A model generated the notes under the pieces. It was given only the letters and a program-made list of their open reading frames with translations, was not told the DNA's origin and did not search any database. A DNA stretch of 64,000 nucleotides from Methylotenera_A sp040387515. Its GTDB lineage: Bacteria; Pseudomonadota; Gammaproteobacteria; Burkholderiales; Methylophilaceae. Of the stretch, positions 9,852-17,246 are shown piece by piece. The translations under genes and the position numbers were made by a program. How positions within the stretch are numbered: position 1 is the first letter of the stretch; every line of letters begins with the position of its first letter. Where the stretch lies: NCBI GenBank assembly GCA_040387515.1, contig JAZKDP010000007.1:62001-126000 (forward strand), given 5' to 3'.

Positions 9852-10100
9852 CTAAGCATCAATGGTTGCATGTACCGCGCCAAGCGCATCTTGCAGCGTT
9901 TCTTCAGAAAGTTTATTGATCGTTGTTGCCAATAAATCCGCTGCTTCAACGGTGCGGATAGGTAAGTCATGCGTATTTAATTCGGCAATTAATCCAGTGG
10001 CGGCGCCTGCAATAATTAACAGGGTTGCACGCTCTGTCATGAGTAATTCTAATTCCGAACGTAACATATTATTTTCGGCAGATTGTTGTGTGTTTTGCAT
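9852..10100 (-). CDS. small conserved-looking helical protein, function unknown
   Basis: This 82-residue protein is mostly helical, with an acidic N-terminal helix (LRSELELLMTERATLL), a glycine/alanine-rich centre (IIAGAATGLIAEL) and a second helix. The minus frame is preferred over an opposing plus-strand frame (9862-10119). An AGAGAG Shine-Dalgarno lies 8-12 bases before the ATG, and the protein has ordinary amino-acid composition. It lies between the RND operon and the tRNA-Leu promoter, 66 bp upstream of the TolC-like gene on the same strand, and could be part of that transcript. I do not recognise the family. Confidence 0.6.
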   Translation of the reverse strand: MQNTQQSAENNMLRSELELLMTERATLLIIAGAATGLIAELNTHDLPIRTVEAADLLATTINKLSEETLQDALGAVHATIDA

Positions 10101-10211
10101 AAATCATTCTCTCTTTTAAATTCACTTCTATCTTGCAATTGGTCATGCTTACTTGTCAATCAACTTATATTCATCACAAAATACTATTTGTGTTGTGATA
10201 GCGACTTTCTC

Positions 10212-10241
10212 TTATCAAATCGGTTGATATTCATATATAAT
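10212..10241 (+). promoter_or_regulatory. probable tRNA-Leu promoter
   Basis: TATAAT at 10236-10241 is a perfect -10 box. TTATCA at 10212-10217 lies 18 bases upstream and is a fair -35. Transcription would start near 10248, about 43 bases before the tRNA. A second TTGATA (10224-10229) is too close to the -10 to serve. Confidence 0.55.
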
Positions 10242-10250
10242 ACGCATCTT

Positions 10251-10276
10251 CATTGTTTAGGGATACTTAAACAATG
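10251..10276 (+). repeat. hairpin in the tRNA leader
   Basis: CATTGTTTA (10251-10259) and TAAACAATG (10268-10276) form a perfect 9-bp inverted repeat with an 8-base loop. It lies between the presumed transcription start and the mature tRNA 5' end, so it would fold in the precursor and may assist processing. Confidence 0.5.
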
Positions 10277-10290
10277 AATCGGAATCACCT

Positions 10291-10375
10291 GCGAGAGTGG
10301 CGGAATTGGTAGACGCACTGGATTTAGGTTCCAGCGCCGTAAGGCGTGAGAGTTCGAGTCTCTCCTTTCGCACCA
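10291..10375 (+). tRNA. tRNA-Leu (anticodon UAG, codon CUA)
   Basis: The cloverleaf is read directly. The acceptor strands are GCGAGAG (10291) and CTTTCGC, with discriminator A and an encoded CCA at 10373-10375. The anticodon stem CTGGA/TCCAG encloses loop TTTAGGT, giving UAG. The long variable arm CGCC-GTAA-GGCG is typical of class II tRNA-Leu, and the T arm is GAGAGTTCGAGTCTCTC. The 3' 57 bases double as the attL core of the element inserted here, yet the gene remains intact. Because integration swaps in the element's copy of the core, the present 3' half may be element-derived. Confidence 0.97.
10319..10375 (+). repeat. attL core (tRNA 3' end)
   Basis: These 57 bases are shared with 36318-36374 with a single difference (T here, C there). 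The difference falls in the variable-arm tetraloop: GTAA here, GCAA at attR. Both are GNRA loops. The match stops exactly after the CCA end. Confidence 0.95.
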
Positions 10376-10404
10376 AGTAAAATCAAGAGGTTGTGATATA
10401 ACGG

Positions 10405-10436
10405 GATACAGCGGGATCCTGCTGTATCACACTTTT
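10405..10436 (+). terminator. hairpin with T-run behind tRNA-Leu, inside the element
   Basis: GATACAGC (10405-10412) pairs with GCTGTATC (10421-10428) around an 8-base loop, followed by ACAC and TTTTTT. It would replace the original tRNA terminator, which now lies beyond attR. Confidence 0.6.
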
Positions 10437-10446
10437 TTCCAAGTAA

Positions 10447-10466
10447 TTTTTCCATATTTTTCCATA
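10447..10466 (+). repeat. tandem arm-type repeats near attL
   Basis: Two exact tandem copies of TTTTTCCATA (10447-10456, 10457-10466) lie 72 bp inside attL. A similar 10-bp-spaced pair lies inside attR in the same orientation. Candidate integrase arm-binding or excisionase sites. Confidence 0.5.
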
Positions 10467-10499
10467 AGTTCTAATAATCTTCTTCTAAATATTGCGCTT

Positions 10500-10876
10500 T
10501 GCGTGATATGTAGTTATATTATCTTTACCACTCCATCGAATTGTTATTAATTCTAGGCCAAGTCAAGGTAATGGAGAGCCTAATTAATTTAGGTGCTACG
10601 TTGGTGTAGTGGATCTCGACTGAAGAGGCAATTTTTCGAGGGGTTGCAACGCGGTCGTTACAAAATAATATACATGTGTTCTGGTTTGAGTAGCGGTAAG
10701 TAATACTGGTTAGAGCCTCCGTAGGATGGGGGATATGCGACAGGTTACGGGAACCGTGAGGCTTTCACAGTAAGGTTAAAAACTACATATGGGCATTCTC
10801 GTTTTTCGGTAATCACCGGAGGACATCTTTTGTACACATTCAATGTGTTTCGTTTGTTCTCTGGTTGGAGAGCAAA
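10500..10876 (+). other. gene-free, hairpin-rich leader at the left end of the element
   Basis: No supported gene lies between the end repeats and the first element gene. The stretch is rich in short stems: CCTAA/TTAGG (10579-10593), CTCGA/TCGAG (10615-10619/10636-10640), GCCTC/GAGGC (10715-10719/10758-10762) enclosing GGTT/AACC, CGGT/ACCG just before GAGGACAT (about 10807-10818), and ACACAT/ATGTGT (about 10832-10846). The GC-rich, stem-bearing part (10600-10770) stands out from the AT-rich flanks. It may be the structured 5' leader of the downstream regulator gene or a small RNA. It matches no riboswitch class that I can recall. Confidence 0.4.
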
Positions 10877-11182
10877 ATGCAAAATATCAACCCAACCTTA
10901 CAAGTTTTATTGGTTCGATTTAATGGCCAAGTATTAATTCCCCTTGAATCAGCTGTTGAATCAATAGGAATTCACATTCGAACAGCTCGTAATAAACTTT
11001 CCAAAGGCACATTCCCAATTCCAACAGTGTTGGTTTTATCTCGCCGGTATATCCATATTTCCGATCTAGCAAACTATGTAGAGTCATGCCGTGTTTCACC
11101 AGTGGCTATACTTGAATCAAAAATAATTAAAAAAGGAGCGCGTACCAAAGAAGAAAGACTTAAAGAGCAAGGGAGAGTGTGA
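10877..11182 (+). CDS. PrtN-like/excisionase-like small DNA-binding protein
   Basis: This 101-residue basic protein has the core IPLESAVESIGIHIRTARNK, then LSKGTFPIPTVLVLSRRYIHISDLANYVES. This order (helix-turn-helix, then strand and a [RY]-hIHhxDLAxYh segment) is that of pyocin-activator PrtN-like and AlpA-like regulators. ATG 10877 is chosen because GGAGAG lies 4 bases upstream. A TTG 12 bases earlier is also open but lacks spacing to a ribosome site. It is followed directly (TGATG overlap) by the HTH protein. As the first gene inside attL it may control excision or the element's early genes. Family resemblance is by pattern only. Confidence 0.55.
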   Translation: MQNINPTLQVLLVRFNGQVLIPLESAVESIGIHIRTARNKLSKGTFPIPTVLVLSRRYIHISDLANYVESCRVSPVAILESKIIKKGARTKEERLKEQGRV

Positions 11183-11799
11183 TGAATTTGCTCGGCACAA
11201 TAGATTCTACTTTCACTACTTCGCAGCGTGATCTCTTTGTTTCTGGTGTTGTAGCCGAAATTGGCGCAAATGCATTTGCGGTTTGGCATGCAATTAAAAT
11301 ATATGCAGACTTCAATACAGGAAAAGCCTTCCCTGGTATGCGGAGACTCGGAGTAGATGTTGGGATGTCAGCAGCAACAGTCAAACGGGCCGTTGATGTT
11401 TTGGAAGCCAACAAATTGTTACGTATCGTTGAAAATCACACAAAGAAAAAAGGGCAAACCTATATCGCACGAGAACGTCTTTCAATTCGATTTGGCGACA
11501 TTTTAATTTGCACCATTGTCGTAGATTACATTCCAGCAAAAATTAAAGATAAATTAAAAAATATCAAAGAAGCACTAAAGGTTGGAGAGTCTTCAGGAGA
11601 TCTTTTTGCACAAGTAGAAATAATCCCCGCATCTGGATTTTTGTTTGACCAGACGACAGGAACTTTCAAAGGAGCAATAGCTGTAGAAAATTCACCAATC
11701 CCGCGCAAAACTAAGCAAAAAATAGAAAAGCCAAATTTAAAAGGTTTTCTGGATGATCTTAACTCAACATCTGTTTCACCAGTGAAACATGAAAATTAA
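11182..11799 (+). CDS. winged-helix protein, replication-initiator-like
   Basis: This 205-residue protein has an N-terminal helix-turn-helix domain of the HTH_36 type (AFAVWHAIKIYADFNTGKAF, then RRLGVDVGMSAATVKRAVDVLEANKLLRIVE, residues about 32-84). Such domains are common in plasmid and phage replication initiators. The basic C-terminal tail (PIPRKTKQKIEKPN) shows no known domain. ATG 11182 overlaps the previous stop and GGGAGAG lies 4 bases upstream. The TGTTTCAC-type repeats begin inside its last codons and continue downstream, which fits an initiator next to its iterons or a regulator next to its operators. A role in element replication or partition is inference. Confidence 0.55.
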   Translation: MNLLGTIDSTFTTSQRDLFVSGVVAEIGANAFAVWHAIKIYADFNTGKAFPGMRRLGVDVGMSAATVKRAVDVLEANKLLRIVENHTKKKGQTYIARERLSIRFGDILICTIVVDYIPAKIKDKLKNIKEALKVGESSGDLFAQVEIIPASGFLFDQTTGTFKGAIAVENSPIPRKTKQKIEKPNLKGFLDDLNSTSVSPVKHEN

Positions 11800-11880
11800 T
11801 TGTTTCACCCATGAAACACTACTAGTTTTGTTTCACCCATGCAATTTGAGTCGTTTTGTTTCATGGGTGAAACAAAACGA
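11772..11880 (+). repeat. cluster of parS-like/iteron-like TGTTTCAC palindromes
   Basis: There are four related sites in 109 bp. TGTTTCACCAGTGAAACA (11772-11789) has 8-bp perfect arms. TGTTTCACCCATGAAACA (11801-11818) has 7-bp arms. TGTTTCACCCATGCAA (11829-11844) is a decayed half. Site four is a 30-bp palindrome at 11851-11880 with 13-bp arms around TGGG, in inverted orientation. The arms match the chromosomal parS arms (TGTTTCAC/GTGAAACA), but a two- or four-base centre is inserted. The last palindrome could also fold as a transcription terminator for the gene before it. Confidence 0.7.
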
Positions 11881-11974
11881 TTTAACTATTATTAATATGT
11901 AATATCAAAAATATTTTTAATAAATTAATATAGAAGCTATGTGTCTCTATATTAATTTTTAGGCAACTCAAAAC

Positions 11975-12955
11975 ATGGTTAAGCGCATTCGCACCATAGG
12001 CTCCCTATCAGCTGAGTTGTTGGCAAAGTCAAGAGAGGCGGCCCTCTGCGCAATTAGAGTCTTTAATGATCCCCACGTTTCTTTTAAATCTGAGACATTC
12101 ATTGTCCTGATGACAATCGCTTGGACGTATTTGTTACACTCACACTACTGAAAAATAGGTGTTGAGTACCGCTACTTCAATAACGAAGGAAAACGCCGAA
12201 AGTTTGATCGCACTAAGAATGGTGCATTCAAATATTGGGAACTAGAACGTTGCTTAAACGAAAAGTCATCGCCGATTGACAAAGATACTGCAAATAATCT
12301 CCGCTTCCTAATTGGACTACGTCATGAAATTGAACACCAGATGACTCGGTCTCTGGACAACTACTTGAGTGGTCGCTACCAGGCATGTGCACTCAATTAC
12401 AATGAATATGTGAAGAAGCTTTTCGGAAAGAAGCAGGCGCTAGACTCACATCTAACTTACAGTATCCAGTTCATTGAACTTTCAGCAGAGCAATTAGCTG
12501 GCCACTCGCCTCAAGCAAACATCCCAGAGCGACTTAAGGCCTATATCAGTGAATTCGATGCCGCGCTTGAGCACGATGAGTACAACAGCCCACGTTTCGC
12601 ATTTCGTCTTTTATTTAAGAAGAAGCTTGTTAACAAGCCAGGCCAGGCAGATAGCGTAGTTGAGTTCATTGATCCAAACTCCGAGCTCGCTAAATCAATT
12701 GATAAGGAATACTGGGTTAAAAAGGAAGTTGAGCGTACAAAGCTTCTTCCGTCACGGGTCGTCGAGGAAGTTCAGAAAGCTGGTTATCCTAAGTTTCGAC
12801 TCCAGCGGGAACACATCGATATGTGGAAATCCGAAGATGCTAAGAATCCAGCAAAGGGGTATGGTGTTCAAGTCGAAGGATCGTGGTACTGGTATGAAAA
12901 CTGGATAAAACGCTGCATCGATCTCTGTCAGCAAGCTGGAAACAAATACACATGA
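11975..12955 (+). pseudogene. DUF3644-family (HEPN-like) gene interrupted by one in-frame TGA
   Basis: From ATG 11975 the frame reads MVKRIRTIGSLSAELLAKSR.. for 58 codons, hits TGA at 12149-12151, and continues without shift to TGA 12953-12955 (326 codons plus stop). The flanks of the stop (AWTYLLHSHY before, KIGVEYRYFN after) join as in DUF3644 proteins. An arginine codon CGA would be restored by a single T-to-C change. The motif RHEIEH (R116-x4-H121) is the HEPN RNase signature. A restart at ATG 12341 could give a 204-residue C-terminal piece lacking it. The next gene overlaps its stop (ATGA), so the cassette was an operon. Treat it as broken unless the base is a sequencing error. Confidence 0.8.
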
Positions 12956-13530
12956 TTCAGGATAAATCAATGACATACGTCTTTCAGTACGGCTCTAACA
13001 TGTGCATTACACGTCTAAATAAAGCTGATCGCCTTGCTGGAGATGCTAAATTCTTTTGTATTGCTAAGACTGTAGATCTCTTTGAGTTCGCTTTTACGGT
13101 TTGGAGCGAGACTAACGATTGTGCAGCTGCGGATATAATTACAAGTAATGTAGGCCAGCACATTTATGGTGTGCTCTACGAGGTGCCCGATTTTCTCATC
13201 TCCAGAGCCTCTGCGAAAGCAAACAACCGGAAGTCGATGGATGCAATTGAAGGTGAAGGAACGAACTACATCCGAAAAATAATTGAACTAGAAAAGTTGG
13301 ATGGTTCAAGAATCAATGCCTTGACTTACGTAGTCAAAGAACGAAGACGCGACATCAAGACTTCAATGCATTACGTACAACACATACTCGATGGCCTGAA
13401 GGAGAACAACATCCCTGAGGAATACAGACGATATGTGGTAGCACAAATTATTGCTAACAATAGAGATCTTGCGCAGATGCTTGAAGTAGTTCATCTTGAC
13501 GAATCACATCAAACATTATCAAATCAATAA
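12952..13530 (+). CDS. gamma-glutamylcyclotransferase-fold (GGCT/AIG2-like) protein
   Basis: This 192-residue protein opens with TYVFQYGSNM (residues 8-17), the YGSN loop of GGCT-fold proteins. It keeps the acidic catalytic-type segment MDAIEGEGTNY (E100). The C-terminal 70 residues (TSMHYVQHILDGLKENNIPE and on) form a helical extension also seen in larger GGCT-like proteins. ATG 12952 overlaps the DUF3644 stop; ATG 12970 is an alternative with AGGA upstream. It is sandwiched between two HEPN-type genes, so its partner role is probably within a toxin or defence cassette rather than glutathione metabolism. That role is inference. Confidence 0.7.
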   Translation: MIQDKSMTYVFQYGSNMCITRLNKADRLAGDAKFFCIAKTVDLFEFAFTVWSETNDCAAADIITSNVGQHIYGVLYEVPDFLISRASAKANNRKSMDAIEGEGTNYIRKIIELEKLDGSRINALTYVVKERRRDIKTSMHYVQHILDGLKENNIPEEYRRYVVAQIIANNRDLAQMLEVVHLDESHQTLSNQ

Positions 13531-13533
13531 ATT

Positions 13534-13989
13534 ATGAATGAAGCAGAAAGACATAAAAATTTTTACCTCAATTTCCAGCAGCGTTTCAATAAGTTTCGGC
13601 ATATAGAAACGCAAGAAGTACTCAAAGGCCCATTTCGCTATTCCAGCGAAGCATTCGCGTTACTACAGGACATCGAGTCGTGTTACGCAGCAAAGGCCTA
13701 TTACGCATGTCTTGTTCTGGCTCAGTCCATCATTGAAACCCATTTGGCAAGAGTTGAGGGGATAAAAGGCTATGGCGCTAATATGTTTAAAAATGCGGGT
13801 ATTTACGAAGAGATCGAATGGTTATCAAAAATCCGAAATGACATTGCCCATGGTAATCCTAACAAACTTGTAACAATATCAATCGATAACAAATTAGAAC
13901 AAGAATTAGAAAATCATTGCGAGAAAGCTTTTAGATTAATGCACGAGCTTCCAATAAGGCTTCAAAGGCTAAGAGATAGCAAGGGCTAA
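13534..13989 (+). CDS. HEPN-domain protein (RNase-type R-x4-H motif)
   Basis: This 151-residue all-helical protein has YYACLVLAQSIIETHLARVEG (residues 56-76) followed by IRNDIAHGNP (R101-NDIA-H106). This is the classic HEPN helix pair with R-x4-6-H catalytic motif. HEPN proteins of this size act as RNA-cutting toxins in toxin-antitoxin and abortive infection systems. It starts 3 bp after the GGCT gene, and the DUF3644 gene further upstream has its own R-x4-H. No antitoxin of the MNT type is adjacent. The 124 bp behind it hold no gene. Confidence 0.72.
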   Translation: MNEAERHKNFYLNFQQRFNKFRHIETQEVLKGPFRYSSEAFALLQDIESCYAAKAYYACLVLAQSIIETHLARVEGIKGYGANMFKNAGIYEEIEWLSKIRNDIAHGNPNKLVTISIDNKLEQELENHCEKAFRLMHELPIRLQRLRDSKG

Positions 13990-14113
13990 CCATAGACTCG
14001 AAAGTAACATCCAAAAATTGCACTTTGGGTCCCCTCAGTCTTGAATATGGTTGTCACTTGACAACTGAATGAACGCAATTTAGAATATCCTAAAATTAAT
14101 AAAGCGACTAATC

Positions 14114-14413
14114 GTGCCTCATCCAAATAAGGAAATTGCAGCAGCTATTGAGTATGCCGAAGATAGTGGTTGGCGCATTGTTCAAGGTGGGTCTCACGCT
14201 TGGGGCAAGATGTACTGTCCAAACAATAGCCAGGAGTGCCGGTGCGGAGAGTTCTGTAAACAGAGTATCTGGAGCACTCCTAAGAATGCAGAAAACCATG
14301 CAAAGCTGATACGTAGGGTTGTCGATAATTGTCTCTTTAGCAAGGAAGAAGAGAGGGACGAGAATAAAACACCGTTAAACGTCACAAAACAGGCTACAAG
14401 GAAAAAACCATGA
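14114..14413 (+). CDS. HicA-like toxin candidate with cysteine cluster
   Basis: This 99-residue protein contains EDSGWRIVQGGSHAWGK (residues 16-32), a HicA/dsRBD-like strand-turn with the G-S-H motif, then CPNNSQECRCGEFC (C35, C42, C44, C48), a likely metal-binding insert. The start is GTG 14114, with no strong ribosome site; MPHPNKE is a natural N-terminus for this kind of protein. The next gene starts within its stop codon (ATGA at 14410), which is typical of toxin-antitoxin pairs. The histidine of GGSH would be the catalytic residue if it acts as an mRNA interferase. Toxicity is inferred. Confidence 0.65.
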   Translation: MPHPNKEIAAAIEYAEDSGWRIVQGGSHAWGKMYCPNNSQECRCGEFCKQSIWSTPKNAENHAKLIRRVVDNCLFSKEEERDENKTPLNVTKQATRKKP

Positions 14414-14937
14414 AAGACTATGATTTTATTTTAAAGTTTGATCTCCCTGATCATGATGCAGATCCGGAACAATTTGTTGAGGCACTTTACGAGTCTGGCT
14501 GTGATGATGCATCTGTTGGTATCGGTCAGCAAGGACGTATCGCACTCAATTTTATAAGACAAAGTGAGTCTGCGTTAAAGGCAATTTTAAGTGCAATCTC
14601 GGATGTAAAAAAAGCCATTCCAGGTGTAAAACTAATTGAAGCTACACCGGACCTTGTTGGGTTAACGGATATTGCTGATATTTTAGGATTCAGTCGTCAG
14701 AACATGAGAAAAATCGCGATAACCAATAAATCTGTATTTCCAACGCCAGTACATGAAGGCAGCGTGGCTTTATGGCACCTTTTTAAGGTTCTACAATGGT
14801 TTAAGGTAAGCCGAAGCTACGATATTGAAGACTCATTGATTGAAATATCCAACACAAACATGCAAGTTAACCTTGCAAGTCAAATGCGTGACATAGATCC
14901 TAAACTTCAACATAGTTTGAAATCAATTATTGCTTAA
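14410..14937 (+). CDS. HTH DNA-binding partner (antitoxin candidate)
   Basis: This 175-residue protein has an N-terminal domain of HicB-like size (MKDYDFILKFDLPDHDADPE.., with ESGCDDASVGIGQQGRIALN). A DNA-binding segment follows (TDIADILGFSRQNMRKIAI, residues 86-104), and then a variable C-terminus. The arrangement of small HicA-like gene followed by a larger DNA-binding gene with a 4-base overlap fits an antitoxin that also autorepresses. The promoter would lie in 13990-14113. The domain reading is by eye; a stand-alone regulator remains possible. Confidence 0.65.
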   Translation: MKDYDFILKFDLPDHDADPEQFVEALYESGCDDASVGIGQQGRIALNFIRQSESALKAILSAISDVKKAIPGVKLIEATPDLVGLTDIADILGFSRQNMRKIAITNKSVFPTPVHEGSVALWHLFKVLQWFKVSRSYDIEDSLIEISNTNMQVNLASQMRDIDPKLQHSLKSIIA

Positions 14938-15006
14938 TAGTATTCAATAGCAGTTAGTTAAGAGTAAAGGTTAGTATTGAAGCGAAATAATATATTTGAA
15001 AATATA

Positions 15007-15161
15007 GTGTACGTTTATGGTGAATTTATAACTTTATTCTGATTATTTCGAGATATTTAATGAATATCTATGTTATGTAGTCTATTGTTTCTATTATATA
15101 TTCATAAAATTAATAGTAATTTAAACCTCTTAAACGGTTTTAATTTACCAAAAACGTACAC
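15007..15161. repeat. distant inverted repeat in the AT-rich gap between cargo and trb genes
   Basis: GTGTACGTTT (15007-15016) and AAACGTACAC (15152-15161) are perfect 10-bp inverted copies about 135 bp apart. The right copy ends 4 bp before the stop of the 15166 gene. The gap (14938-15165) is very AT-rich and otherwise holds nothing I can name. Confidence 0.4.
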
Positions 15162-15165
15162 AATA

Positions 15166-15801
15166 CTAATCCTCATCTATTTTTCTTTTTGAGCTGTACA
15201 CTTCTTCAAAGAATTTTCTGAACGGTTCCAGCACTGTTGCCGCATTGTTAGCTAAGATTGGATCCGTGCCTTCATTTATTATGAAAGAGACCATTTTTTC
15301 TTTTGAATAATAACCGGAACAAGATTTACTTATGGCCGATAAAAATTGGTTCCTTGAAAGCTCTCCTTTAATTTCCAAATTTGTCTTTACCGCACAAGCA
15401 AGAAAAACAGATGAAAATGTTTTTTCAGAAAATTTCAGAGTTATTATTGCAAGCTCAGTCGGATTTGCACCAGCCAAAGCGGCTTCACCTATTACACTTT
15501 TAAGGTTATGGCCGGCCCCACACTGATCTGCGGCGGTAACAGCCAATTGCTTGGCCTTAGCTCCACCTTCCCACAGACGTTTAGGTTCTTCAAATAACAG
15601 TTTTTCGAGAAAAATTAAAAATGAATCTGTAAGTGTTGCCATTTCTTTTTGAGAAAAAAGTGGTTGATGTTCTGTTGAACCAATTGGCGGGGGATAATGG
15701 CCATGTAAATCAAAATAGTTTTGGTTGTTTTCACGAAATATCTTGATCATTTCTTCGCGAAATTTGATTCCAACTTCTTTGAATTCTAAATCTGTCATCA
15801 T
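15166..15801 (-). CDS. unknown soluble protein at the end of the trb cluster
   Basis: The protein has 211 residues with no signal peptide or membrane segment. The middle (AADQCGAGHNLKSVIGEAAL, GANPTELAIITLKFSEKTF) looks helical. No catalytic motif is visible. Its ATG overlaps the trbL stop by one base (TAATG), so it is translated with trbJKL, in the place of trbM in IncP plasmids, but I see no likeness to TrbM. A second in-frame ATG is the next codon. Confidence 0.6.
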   Translation of the reverse strand: MMTDLEFKEVGIKFREEMIKIFRENNQNYFDLHGHYPPPIGSTEHQPLFSQKEMATLTDSFLIFLEKLLFEEPKRLWEGGAKAKQLAVTAADQCGAGHNLKSVIGEAALAGANPTELAIITLKFSEKTFSSVFLACAVKTNLEIKGELSRNQFLSAISKSCSGYYSKEKMVSFIINEGTDPILANNAATVLEPFRKFFEEVYSSKRKIDED

Positions 15802-17237
15802 TAATCCTTATGAGGGTTGATTGAAACGTGCACAGCTGAAGACTCGCGTGATACTTGCTGATTGAAATTAGACATTCGATCCATAAATGAAGGCTTGTTC
15901 GATGCGGTGGGCGTAGCTCCTGCTATCCCTGCTGATGATCCATTACCATTCGAAGCTGCGTTAACTTTAGGCTCAGGTCCTTTAAGTAATTTATCCACAT
16001 TTGAACGGTCCGCTAACGCATCGCGAGGTTTTTCTGTACCAATTGCTGAGGATTCAGAACTGGACATTGGGGGTGGCGCGCCGTCCATTAATGAGTTCAT
16101 TGCTTTTGCTTCTTGAGCTGCGCGTGAGGCACCGTTTCCATTTTCGCTAGCATTACTAACAGACATTTCATTTTTCATAGAATTAAGCGCAGTGCCCAAG
16201 GAGCTGCTGCCTTTACCTACGGCGCTTTTCATGGCAGCCCCTCCCGATGCAATTGCTAAACCACCTGCCACGCCTGTTGAAACTGCTGAAGCTAAGTCAC
16301 TTGAACTCATTTGTGTTGATCCAGAAGCTAGGCTTGCAGCAATTGAGTCCGACTTATGAGCTACAAATGCGATTAAAACATAGCCAAATATTGCAGCTAA
16401 TATTGGTGTCCAAATATCTGTCATACCACCTGCCGCCACTTTAGTCGCCAGCACTTCGGTTAAGTTGTCGCTAACAATTTTCATGGCACCGACAATCGTT
16501 CCAAGGATAACAATCCTATACATCACTGCGATGCCATATTTAAATGGTGCAATACCTTGATCTCGCAAAGCGTCTAAGCCTAGAAATGCAAATGAGATTG
16601 GAGAAACGGCTAATACGATTGCTAATTCAACCTTCACCATAAAAACTTTAATTGCAATATACGCACAGCTCACCAAAACAAAGACATTCATTAATAGCAG
16701 CATCAATGCTGCAAAAATTGCGGTTGCTGGCATCACTACTGTGGTAATGGTATTGGCGACACTACCTGTTGCTGCTGCGGCCACTGATGTAATGATATTG
16801 TGAGTCGCGAATAAACCTACATTGAATATATCAACTGCACTGAAGGCGGTACCTCCACCTGAGAAGTTACTCGCCCATCTGAGGAACCAATCTACGAACT
16901 TTTGAATAATATCGGTACCATTGTTAAGCCCAGAGTCCACGGGTGCCAGCAACCAGAAAACCACCCCAATCCATGTGATAGACATGGCTACTTTTCCTAA
17001 AACTGCTCCTAAGTCGCTCTCACCAGCAGAAAGGAGTTTCACCATTTTTAAAACGAATTGGAGGAGAGCTAAACTCATAAATAGTGTGTATGCGATGGTA
17101 TTTAATGAGGCAAAGGTTTGGTTTGATGCATCGGTGATAGCACCACCAACCATATCCACTGGTCCGTCATATGCATATGAAATCGAATTAGTAACAAGCA
17201 ATAAGGCAAATGCGGCAATTTTATGAAAGGTTTTCAT
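15801..17237 (-). CDS. trbL: TrbL/VirB6-type conjugal transfer membrane protein
   Basis: This 478-residue protein has a signal peptide (AAFALLLVTNSISYA) and then about six membrane helices between residues 45 and 290, for example LFMSLALLQFVLKMV, WIGVVFWLLAPV and PILAAIFGYVLIAFVAH. It ends in a long serine/alanine/asparagine-rich soluble tail. This is the layout of TrbL/VirB6, the polytopic inner-membrane channel subunit of P-type secretion systems. It lies downstream of trbJ and trbK-like genes in IncP order. No other channel components are in the window, so it probably works with a machine supplied from elsewhere. Confidence 0.88.
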   Translation of the reverse strand: MKTFHKIAAFALLLVTNSISYAYDGPVDMVGGAITDASNQTFASLNTIAYTLFMSLALLQFVLKMVKLLSAGESDLGAVLGKVAMSITWIGVVFWLLAPVDSGLNNGTDIIQKFVDWFLRWASNFSGGGTAFSAVDIFNVGLFATHNIITSVAAAATGSVANTITTVVMPATAIFAALMLLLMNVFVLVSCAYIAIKVFMVKVELAIVLAVSPISFAFLGLDALRDQGIAPFKYGIAVMYRIVILGTIVGAMKIVSDNLTEVLATKVAAGGMTDIWTPILAAIFGYVLIAFVAHKSDSIAASLASGSTQMSSSDLASAVSTGVAGGLAIASGGAAMKSAVGKGSSSLGTALNSMKNEMSVSNASENGNGASRAAQEAKAMNSLMDGAPPPMSSSESSAIGTEKPRDALADRSNVDKLLKGPEPKVNAASNGNGSSAGIAGATPTASNKPSFMDRMSNFNQQVSRESSAVHVSINPHKD

Positions 17238-17246
17238 TTTTTAACC

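Noticed and set aside
9862..10119. 85-codon plus-strand frame opposite the small 9852 gene
   Set aside because: Cysteine/serine-rich shadow; the minus frame has a good ribosome site and normal composition.
10173..10199. ATCACAA/TTGTGAT inverted repeat upstream of the tRNA
   Set aside because: Short arms in AT-rich DNA; no link to a regulator can be argued.
12149..12151. Selenocysteine recoding of TGA
   Set aside because: The family expects arginine here and I see no selenocysteine insertion hairpin or sel genes nearby.
12341..12955. Stand-alone 204-residue gene
   Set aside because: It is the C-terminal part of the DUF3644 frame after the TGA; treated as part of the pseudogene.
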